A stretch of DNA of 64,000 nucleotides from Kineosporia corallincola. Lineage in GTDB: Bacteria > Actinomycetota > Actinomycetes > Actinomycetales > Kineosporiaceae. Each line of letters begins with the position of its first letter. Position 1 is the stretch's first letter. Made by a program: the position numbers and the translations under genes. The stretch covers positions 35,350-99,349 of the forward strand of contig NZ_JAHBAY010000022.1 of assembly GCF_018499875.1 (NCBI RefSeq), written 5' to 3'. This document shows, in pieces, positions 27,079 through 35,200 of the stretch. The notes beneath the pieces were generated by a model that was not told the origin of the DNA, made no database searches, and saw nothing but the letters and a program-made list of their open reading frames with translations.

Positions 27079-27884
27079 GGCATGTCCCCGGCCGAACCGG
27101 CCGTCATCAGTGCCGGATCGAGCACCGTCAGCACGTCCGCGACCACCTCACGCCGCCGCGGCACCAGGTAGAAGTGGTCACCGGGCAGCGTTCTCCGGCT
27201 CACCGGGCCGGTGGTGAACCGGCTCCAGCCGAACGCACCGTCCTCGTCCGGGCCGGCCAGTTCCGGGTCCTCCGCTCCCCCGAGCACCCGCACCGGACAG
27301 CTCAGCGGGGTCACCGGATCCGGCCGGTAGGTCTCGGCCATCCGGTAGTCGTCGCGGACGTTGCGCAGCACCGCCGAGCGCAGCTCCGGGTCGTCGAGGA
27401 TCTCGGCCGGGGTGCCACCCAGCCGCTCCAGCTCGGCCCGCAACTGTGCCTCGCCGGAGATGTGCACGGCACCACCGAGACCCCGGTCAGGGGCCCGGCG
27501 CCCGGACACGTACAGGCGGACCGGCTCGGGCAGTCCCAGATCCTTGAGCTGACGCACGGTTTCGTAGGCCACGATCGTTCCCATGCTGTGCCCGAACGCG
27601 ATCCACGGCCGGTCCAGCAGCGGGCGCAGAGCCTCGGCCACGGCCCGGCCGCTGTCGGCCAGCCCGGCCACCGGCGGGTCGGTGAACCGCTCCTCCCGTC
27701 CCGGGTAGCAGGCAGCCAGCAGCTCGACCGAGGCGGGCAGCAGGGCGTCCCAGGCCCGGAACGAGGACGGGCCACCGCCGGCGTGCGGCAGGCACACCAG
27801 CCGAACCGCTGCCGCCGGGCGGGCCCGGAACCGGCGCAGCCAGGGACTCACGACCACGCTCCCCCGGCCACTCAAGCCACTCAC
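27075..27884 (-). CDS. type II thioesterase
   Basis: The 269-residue alpha/beta hydrolase has the type II thioesterase hallmarks: VRLVCLPHAGGGPSSFRAW near the N-terminus, nucleophile motif GHSMG (about residues 104-108) and the C-terminal catalytic His in LPGDHFYLV. Such enzymes clear mis-primed or stalled acyl groups from carrier domains of the neighbouring NRPSs. The start GTG 27884 overlaps the P450 stop (GTGA) and removes a long frame that runs through the P450 gene. Confidence 0.9.
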   Translation of the reverse strand: MSGLSGRGSVVVSPWLRRFRARPAAAVRLVCLPHAGGGPSSFRAWDALLPASVELLAACYPGREERFTDPPVAGLADSGRAVAEALRPLLDRPWIAFGHSMGTIVAYETVRQLKDLGLPEPVRLYVSGRRAPDRGLGGAVHISGEAQLRAELERLGGTPAEILDDPELRSAVLRNVRDDYRMAETYRPDPVTPLSCPVRVLGGAEDPELAGPDEDGAFGWSRFTTGPVSRRTLPGDHFYLVPRRREVVADVLTVLDPALMTAGSAGDMP

Positions 27885-29167
27885 CAGGCCACCCGCAGCG
27901 ACTCCAGGCCGTAGGTCGCCGAGTCGGGCTTCACGTCGAGAGCGGCCTGCGGGTCGGCCTCGTGCAGGGCGGGCATCCGCCCGAACAGGGCCGCGAGCGC
28001 CTCGTGCAGCTCGACCCGGGCCAGGTTCTGCCCGAGACACTGGTGGATGCCGTGCCCGAAGGCGAGATGGTGTTTCTGGGTCCGGTCCGGGTCGACCCGG
28101 TCCGGGTCGGGGAACTCGGCCGGATCGTGGTTGGCCGCGGCCAGCAGGGCGACGATGCCCTCTCCCGCGGGTACGGTGCCACCGCTCAGCTCGACCGGGG
28201 CGGTGCTCACCCGCAGCGGGATGGTGTCGGCGACCGACAGCACCCGCAGCAGTTCCTCGATGACCGGCGGCCACAGGGACGGGTCGGCGAGCACCCCGTC
28301 GCGCAGCCGCGGATTGCGGCTCAGGTAGAGGGCGCCCAGGGTGATCATGCTGGTCGTGGTCTCGCGACCGGCCACGATCGTGATGCCGACGGTGGACAGC
28401 AGCTCCTGACGGGTGATCAGCTCCGGCATCAGGTACCGGCTCACCAGGGCCGACATCAGATCGTCGCCCGGATTCGCCCGGCGTTCGTCGATCAGGGCGT
28501 TGAGGACGCCGAAAAGCCTTCCCAGAGCGGCGTTCACCTCTTCGGCGGTGCTGTCGCGGCCGCCCGACACCCGGGTGACGTCGCGGAAGAACTCGACGTC
28601 CTGCGCGGGGGCGCCGAACAGCTCCAGCACCGTCGTGGTGGACAGGACGTTGGCGTAGTCCTTCACCAGGTCGGCACTCTCGCCGGAGCGCTGCATCAGG
28701 TCGAGCTGGCGTTCGGCGGTGGCCCGGATCCGGGGGCGCAGTGCCTCGGTGCGGCGCATGGTGAACTCGGCCACCAGCATGCGCCGGATCTTGGTGTGCT
28801 CGGGCGGGTCGGTGCGGATGAACGGCCGGGTCCGGGCGGCTGCCTCCTGCTCGCCCGCGCCCATCGCCGGGAACGCCGGGATGCGCACGTCCGAGCTGAC
28901 GGCCCGGTGGGCCAGGGCGGCCCGCACGTCGGCGTACCGGGTGATCAGGTGAGGTGTCTTGCCGGTGGGGATGCGGACCTGCGGCAACGGGTCGTTCGCG
29001 CGCAGGTCGGCGTACCGGGCCGGTGGGGCGAACGGGTTCTCGCGGGTGAAGGGGAAGTCCTCCAGGGACGCGCCGGTCACCGGGCAGCGGGCCGCGGTTC
29101 CCCCGGCGGTGACGGTGGGGTCGGGCACGGTGGGGTCAGGCGTGGTGGGGTCGGGCGTGGTGGTCAT
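27881..29167 (-). CDS. cytochrome P450
   Basis: A 428-residue soluble bacterial P450. It has the oxygen-binding I-helix AGRETTT, the K-helix ExxR (ELLR within PPVIEELLRVLS) and the haem ligand loop FGHGIHQCLGQNLAR. The N-terminal 25 residues are a low-complexity TPDPT repeat. In the coelibactin locus of S. coelicolor a P450 lies at the equivalent place. It probably oxidises the assembled peptide or an intermediate. Its electron donor may be the 3Fe-4S ferredoxin encoded at 46226-46441 within the same regulon. The start ATG 29167 is fixed by ATGA overlap with the upstream gene. Confidence 0.93.
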   Translation of the reverse strand: MTTTPDPTTPDPTVPDPTVTAGGTAARCPVTGASLEDFPFTRENPFAPPARYADLRANDPLPQVRIPTGKTPHLITRYADVRAALAHRAVSSDVRIPAFPAMGAGEQEAAARTRPFIRTDPPEHTKIRRMLVAEFTMRRTEALRPRIRATAERQLDLMQRSGESADLVKDYANVLSTTTVLELFGAPAQDVEFFRDVTRVSGGRDSTAEEVNAALGRLFGVLNALIDERRANPGDDLMSALVSRYLMPELITRQELLSTVGITIVAGRETTTSMITLGALYLSRNPRLRDGVLADPSLWPPVIEELLRVLSVADTIPLRVSTAPVELSGGTVPAGEGIVALLAAANHDPAEFPDPDRVDPDRTQKHHLAFGHGIHQCLGQNLARVELHEALAALFGRMPALHEADPQAALDVKPDSATYGLESLRVAW

Positions 29168-31053
29168 GGCTCCTCGGTGCTGGTTTCGGGAGTGTGGGTT
29201 TTCTGGGACGGGTGGCCGGAGGGGTGGCGCAGCACCCCCAGGGGCACGGCGCCGTCGGTGCCACCGGCCACGAGAACCTCCAGTTGGAGACCGGATTCGG
29301 CGGCGACGTCGGACAGGGTCACCGGGTTCCAGGTATGACGCGCGGTGGTAGAACGGTGGACGGCACCGTCGCGGGAGGTCTCCCAGGTACTGGTCAGATC
29401 GGCGCTCCCGTCCGGCCCGGGCCGGGCCGAGAACCACCACTGCACGTCGTCCTCCCCCAGGCGGGCCTGGCCGAGGCGGACAGGGCCGAAGTCGGCGGCG
29501 TCGTCGAGGGCGAGCAGCTCCACCACGAGAGGCGCTCCGGGAGCGAGATTCCGGGCCAGCCGGTGCCACAGCTCCCGGCGCTGAGCGGCATTCAGATGAC
29601 CGGCCACGCCGCAGACCAGGACGGCGCCGATCCGGTCGGGCAGGCGCAGACCGGGAGCCGCACCGTCGGTGACGGTGACCCGCTCGCGCAGGTCCTCGTC
29701 GCGCACCACCCGGGAGGTGAGCACGGCCCGCATCACCGGGTCCGGCTCGGCGGCGACGATCCGGGCACCGGGGCGGGCCCGGGCCACCGCCGCGGTCAGG
29801 ATCCCTGTCCCGGCGCCGATCTCGAGAATCGGGCCGTCCTCGGCGGCGGCCCCGTCCAGGGCCCTGACGACCGCCTCGGCCTGTGCAGAACGGCGGCCGG
29901 CGACCAGGTCGTAGAACTCGGCCTCGGTGGTGTAGCCGGCCGGCGCACCGTCCTGACCGTCGGGGCTGTCGGGGCTGTCGGGGCTGTCGGGGACGACGAG
30001 GTCGTCTACGGAGATCATCGCCGGCGCACCGGTCGTGACCGGGTCCGGCGGGCCCAGCCGGGTGGTGAGCGCGCTCCAGATCCTCGTGGTGGTCAGGTCG
30101 AGCTGGGCCTGACGCAGCGGGTCGGCACCGGCCGAGGCGGCGGCGGTCAGCTCGTCCAGGGCGACGAGCACGGCCTGAGGCCACCATTCGTCCATGGCCC
30201 GGGCCATGGTCACCGGCCCGGTACCCGGCAGTGTGGCCGTGCTGGGCCGGTCCAGTCCCGCCGCACCGGGCCCCTCCAGCACCAGGCGGTGGTGCTCGTC
30301 GCGAGCGGCGTGCCACCGCGGGCTCCACAGGACAGGACCGTGTGTGTCGGCGAGCGTGAGCACGCCCGACGTCGTCCCCCAGCGGATCTGGTGCCAGAAC
30401 AGCGCGTGGTTGTCCCGGTCCAGGGGATCGAGCTGGTTCTGCACCCGCAGGGTCAGGGGGACCCCGGCGAGGGTGCCGGTGACGGTACGCAGGGGCCCGT
30501 GCCCGGTCACGTCGTGCCAGGCCCATGGGCGTACCCCGCCCAGGGCCGCGGCCAGCACGTCCAGCAGGGGGTGCAGTACGTGCACCGGTGCGGCGGCGTC
30601 GACGAAGACCGGGCCGGAACGGCCGGTCAGCCGCCGGGCGGCCTCGATGAACGCCCGTACCGGCGGCACGTTGCGGTAGTGCAGGTTGACCCGGTGCTGC
30701 ACCCCGTGGGCCCGGGCGGTGCGGGCACAGGCCAGCAGCTCGTCCGCGTGCAGCGGGTGCTCCTGGAGCACGTGCACGCCGTGGGCCAGGAATGCCTGTG
30801 CCAGTTCGGTTCCCGGCCCCCCGGAGATGGCCGACCCGACCGCGACGCAGACCACGTCCGCGGCCCGGGCGGCCGGCTGCGTCCCGTGGGAGAGATCGAA
30901 ATAGGGGACGTCGTGGGCCTGTGCCAGTTCCCGTGAAGCCGCACCTCCCCGTCCCGCGACCCCGGCCAGGCGGTACCGGTCCGGCCGGGCGAGGACGGCG
31001 CGCGCGTGCACGCGCCCGAACCCTCCGCCCACGACGACGACCCGCGTGCTCAC
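29164..31053 (-). CDS. thiazolinyl imine reductase fused to a methyltransferase
   Basis: A 629-residue fusion. Residues about 1-355 are a Gfo/Idh-type NADPH-dependent thiazolinyl imine reductase (Irp3/PchG family) with VVVVGGGFGRVHARAVL and the family-typical VLQEHPLH. These enzymes reduce one thiazoline ring to thiazolidine while it is tethered to the NRPS. A linker of repeated Ser-Pro-Asp (about 362-378) follows. Residues about 385-625 are a class I methyltransferase (ILEIGAGTGILTAAV, VCGVAGHLNA) paralogous to the 26332-27078 protein. In yersiniabactin and pyochelin systems the reductase stands alone. The fusion may channel substrate between reduction and methylation. ATGA-coupled both sides. 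Confidence 0.9.
   Translation of the reverse strand: MSTRVVVVGGGFGRVHARAVLARPDRYRLAGVAGRGGAASRELAQAHDVPYFDLSHGTQPAARAADVVCVAVGSAISGGPGTELAQAFLAHGVHVLQEHPLHADELLACARTARAHGVQHRVNLHYRNVPPVRAFIEAARRLTGRSGPVFVDAAAPVHVLHPLLDVLAAALGGVRPWAWHDVTGHGPLRTVTGTLAGVPLTLRVQNQLDPLDRDNHALFWHQIRWGTTSGVLTLADTHGPVLWSPRWHAARDEHHRLVLEGPGAAGLDRPSTATLPGTGPVTMARAMDEWWPQAVLVALDELTAAASAGADPLRQAQLDLTTTRIWSALTTRLGPPDPVTTGAPAMISVDDLVVPDSPDSPDSPDGQDGAPAGYTTEAEFYDLVAGRRSAQAEAVVRALDGAAAEDGPILEIGAGTGILTAAVARARPGARIVAAEPDPVMRAVLTSRVVRDEDLRERVTVTDGAAPGLRLPDRIGAVLVCGVAGHLNAAQRRELWHRLARNLAPGAPLVVELLALDDAADFGPVRLGQARLGEDDVQWWFSARPGPDGSADLTSTWETSRDGAVHRSTTARHTWNPVTLSDVAAESGLQLEVLVAGGTDGAVPLGVLRHPSGHPSQKTHTPETSTEEP
29959..29993. repeat. 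9-bp tandem repeat encoding the inter-domain linker
   Basis: Three exact copies of GTCGGGGCT and a partial fourth encode the Ser-Pro-Asp repeats joining the reductase and methyltransferase domains. Such units change in number by slippage and give a flexible linker of variable length. Confidence 0.85.
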
Positions 31054-32234
31054 AGCGCGCCCTCCTCGTCCTCGGCGCCGCCGTCCACGACATCCACCCG
31101 GGTGTCGGGGTCGGCCACCTGGACCTGTTTCAGCAGGGCCCGCGGATCCAGGACGCGATCGGCGAAGTGGATCCCGGCCGGCACCTCACGCAGCAGCACC
31201 TGATGCATCGCGCAGGCGCCGACGGCTCCGGTCAGCCGGTAGCTGTCCGGACTGCGCAGCAGCACCGACGTCTGACTGCCGTCGCGTCGCAGCAGAGTGA
31301 AACTCATCCGGTAGTAAGGCTTCTGGCCGGTCAGGTCGACGTCGGCGGCCCGCCGGATCCGGGCGACCAGTTCTTCCAGCGGCACCCCCGAGTGCCGGGC
31401 CGCGGGCAGCGTGGCCAGCACCGCCCGTACCGCCGGGCCGGGATGCACGTGGTACCAGTCCAGTTCGCGCAGTCCCAGGTCGCCCGCGACCCGTTCGGCC
31501 TCCAGGCTGAGGAACGGCTGCACGCCCACCCGGCCGGGAAAGCCGGGCACGTCGGCGTCCTCGGCCGGGGCCAGCACCCGGGAGCGGCGGCGGCCGTCCC
31601 GCCAGGCAGCACCGGCCTCACCGAACAGGTTGGCCGACGCTCCCGTCGGTGAGGCCGTCCCGGCCTGCGACGTCACGCCGAGCGACAGCACCAGGTCGGC
31701 GCCCACGGTGGCCGTGCACGGCTCCAGCCCACCGGTGTGCACCACCAGGCGAGCACCGGCGGCTGCCGTCGCGTCGTCCCTGGTTCCCGCCGACGCTCCG
31801 CTCACCGTCGCGGCGAACAGGCGCGGCAGCAGCCCCGACAATCCCGGCAGGGTTCCCGCCGAGAGCACCACCGGCACCTGAACACCCGCCGGCCCGGTCG
31901 GTTCCCGGGCGATCAGCGACTCGTACACCGGCTGTTCCCCGGTGACGACCACGCACGGCACGCCGGCCGCGAGCGCCGCGGCCGGCACCGCGTCGCCCAG
32001 TTCGTAGCTGGGCCCGGAGCAGTCCAGCACGCCGGCGCAGCCGGCCAGGAAGGTCCGCAGTGAGTGCGGGTCGGTGACGTCGACGGCGATGACCGTCGCG
32101 TCCTGGGGCCGGGGCAGCCGGCCGGGGTCCCGGGCTCCCAGGCGCAGCGGGCCGGCCCCCAGGCGCAGCAGCGCCGTCACAGCCGCGCGACCCACTGCCC
32201 CGGAGGCCCCGACCACCGCGATCGGGCGGCTCAT
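31050..32234 (-). CDS. saccharopine dehydrogenase-like oxidoreductase
   Basis: The 394-residue protein starts with a Rossmann nucleotide-binding motif (AVVGASGAVGRAAVTALLRLG) and the LRLGARDPGRL pattern of saccharopine dehydrogenase-like oxidoreductases. The conserved DCSGPSYELGDAV, then GTLPGLSGLLPRLF segments follow. Proteins of this type recur in thiazoline siderophore clusters, including coelibactin, where their exact reaction is not settled. A second reduction or a dehydrogenation of the heterocycle chain is plausible. The start ATG 32234 overlaps the NRPS stop (ATGA); the open frame extends far upstream only inside the NRPS gene. Confidence 0.82.
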   Translation of the reverse strand: MSRPIAVVGASGAVGRAAVTALLRLGAGPLRLGARDPGRLPRPQDATVIAVDVTDPHSLRTFLAGCAGVLDCSGPSYELGDAVPAAALAAGVPCVVVTGEQPVYESLIAREPTGPAGVQVPVVLSAGTLPGLSGLLPRLFAATVSGASAGTRDDATAAAGARLVVHTGGLEPCTATVGADLVLSLGVTSQAGTASPTGASANLFGEAGAAWRDGRRRSRVLAPAEDADVPGFPGRVGVQPFLSLEAERVAGDLGLRELDWYHVHPGPAVRAVLATLPAARHSGVPLEELVARIRRAADVDLTGQKPYYRMSFTLLRRDGSQTSVLLRSPDSYRLTGAVGACAMHQVLLREVPAGIHFADRVLDPRALLKQVQVADPDTRVDVVDGGAEDEEGAL

Positions 32235-35200
32235 CGCAGCACCGCCCCACCGGTGATCTGCACCAGCGTGTCCAGCAGGCCTCCGGCGTGATCGACGTCC
32301 ATGCAGGTGAAGTGGTCGCCCGGGACGTCGACGACGGTCAGGTGCCCCAGGCACAGCTCCGACCAGTGCTGGGTGACGGCGTCCCGGCTGCCCGGGAACG
32401 GGTAGGCGCCGCTGTGCCGCAGGAAGGTGATGTCGCCCGCGTACGGCTCCGGCTGGTAGCGGGTGATCGCGAACACGCTCTGCCGGAACGTCTCCCGCAG
32501 CCGGTCCATGTACTCCGGCTCGTACATGCCCGCGGTCGCCGGGACCAGCTCGCACATCCGTTCCACCCGGCGGGCCCGGGGCGTGGCGGCGAGCTCGGTG
32601 AACCGCTCGCGCACGTCGGCGAAATCGTCGTCCAGGCGGGTGAAGGCCCCGTTCCCGATCACCCCGTTCCCGGCCGCCAGGGCGGCGTCCGCGGCGGCGG
32701 CCACCCGCAGCTCGTCGGCGGGGAAGCCGAGGGCCTGCGGGTCGATGCCCATCATGATCGAGAACGAGTACTCGCTGAGCAGGTCGTCGTCGAGCCGGAA
32801 CCGGGGGCTGTGGCTGCTGATCGCGGTGAAGGTGGCCACGTCGGCGCCGGCCTCGGCCAGGCCACGGGCGATCTCGGTGGCGATCAGGCCGCCCAGGCAG
32901 TAGCCGACGACGTGCACCGGTCCGCGGGCCAGCGGCATCAGCTCCCGCACGTAGCGCGCCGACACCTCCTCGATCAGGCCCTCCGGGTCCGCCTCCAGGA
33001 AGTCCGGCAGGTGTGGCACCTCCACCCCGACCACGTGACCGGTACCCGCCGAGCGGCGGCGGATCTCGGTGATCAGGGCCCGGTAGGGCATGACCGTCCC
33101 GGTGCCCGCGTGCACGAGCACGGTCAGTGGGCCCGGCCCCTGGGGGTCGCCGTGCAGCGGGACGACCGCGTGCGTACGACGGGGTGCGGCGGCGCTGTCG
33201 TCGTCCCCCGTTGTGCCGGACAGCCCTCTGAGGTAGGCCGCGAGCGCGGCGACGGTGGGACGGCGCAGCATCTCCCGCAGCACCACCTCCCACTCCGCGG
33301 TGACCACCCCGGGCACCCGCTCGCGCAGGAGCGCGACCAGCCGGGCGACCAGCAGCGAATCCCCGCCCAGGGCGAAGAAGTCGTCGTCACGGCCGACCTG
33401 TTCCACGCCCAGGAGCTCCGCCCACAGGGCCGACAGCTGCCGTTCCAGCGCCCCCTGCGGGGAGCCTCCGGTACCCGCAGGGCCGGAGCCCGGCGAGCCC
33501 GCGGCCACGGCCGTGGCCAGCGCGGCACGGTCGACCTTGCCGTTCGTGGTCAGCGGCATCCGGTCGACCACGAGCCAGCGGCTGGGAACCATGTAGGCGG
33601 GCAGCAGATCGCTCGTGCCGCGGGCCAGGTCCTGCGGATCCACGACGGCCCGGCCGGTCTTGGCCTGGGCCAGGATCAGCCGCTGGCCGGTCGGGTGCAG
33701 CGGCTCCCCCGCTCCGGGCAGTTCGCCGCGCACCACGAAACCCGCTGCGGTGAGGGCGTCCTGCCACTGCCCGGCGGACAGGAAGGCCCGCCCGTCCAGG
33801 GCCCGCACGTCCTGCGCCGGGCCGGCCGCGGCCTCCAGGAACTCGGTGGAGACCAGCAGCGCCGGGTCGTCGTCATGGGTCTGCTCGATCACCGCGAGCC
33901 AGCCGCCGGGGGCCAGCACCGTGTGCAGGTGGCCGAGTGCGGCGCCGACGTCCGGAAGGGCGTGCAGGTGGTTGCCGGCCACCACGACGTCCACGCTGTT
34001 GGGTGTCATCCCCTGAGCGCTGGGGTCCTCCCGCAGGTCCAGGCGCGCGGTGCGTACCCAGGGGTGCTCGGGGAAGCGCTCGGCCGCCTCGGCGACGAAG
34101 AACGCCGCCGGGTCGGTGAACAGGTAGTCCGGCCGGTGCGCGGCCAGGGCCGGGACCAGCCGGGTGGTGGTGCCGGCGACACCGCCACCGACCTCCAGCA
34201 CCCGCAGCGGCTGCTGCCGCCGGCCGGCCACCTCACCCAGCGCCGCACCCAGGGCGTCGTGCAGGTGGGCGACGGCGAGGTTGTCCCGGTACGCGCCGAG
34301 CATCAGGTCCGGGCGGGCGCCGGGGAAGAGCAGTTCCCGGACGTCGGCAGACCCGTCCACCAGCCCGCCCAGGTTCTCGATGCACACCGTGACGATGCGG
34401 GCGAGATCGGAGCCGTGCTCGATCGTCCGGGCCGCCTGGTCCAGGCGGGTGAGCGCGGCGGCGACGGCCCCGGCAGCAGGCGCCGGGGCGTTCAGCCGCC
34501 CGGCTGCGGCCAGCGCCGGGAGCCAGCGCCGAACCACGGGGGCTGCGTACTCGCCCGCCCCCAGGGCTTCCACCAGAGCCTCCGGTTCCGCACCGGAAAC
34601 GAGTGATGCCACCCGCTCGTGCACCAGCGCCGCCATGGCGGTGAGCGCGGCGTCGGCCAGCGCGGCCCGGAAACCGGCGAAAGCCTGTGGATCCACGCGG
34701 TCCTGGGCCAGCCGGGACGCGGCAGCCGCCGACCCGAGAGCGGCCGTGCGCTCGCTCTCCCACAGGTCCGGCAGGTCCGGGTCCAGAATCGCCGGCTCGA
34801 CGACCCCGACGATGTGCCGGGCCCCGGATGCCTCGGCACCGACGAGTGCGGCCGCGGCACCGACCGCCGGGTGCGTGAGCACCGCGGCCTCCACCTCGGC
34901 CAGCTCGATGCGGTAGCCGCGGATCTTCACCTGGTTGTCCTCCCGGCCCAGGAACTCGATCTCGCCGTCGGGCCGGTAGCGCCCGAGATCCCCGGTGCGG
35001 TAGAGACGTTCACCGTCACGGGTGATGAACCGCTCGGCGGTGCGCTCGGCGTCACCGAGATAGCCCAGCGCCACTCCGGCCCCGCCGATGTACAGCTCGC
35101 CCGGGCACCAGTCCGGAACCGGTCGCAGGTCGTCGTCCAGCACGTGGAAGGTCTGGTTGGCCAGGGGCTTTCCGTAAGGGATGCTCGGCCGTCGCGGATC

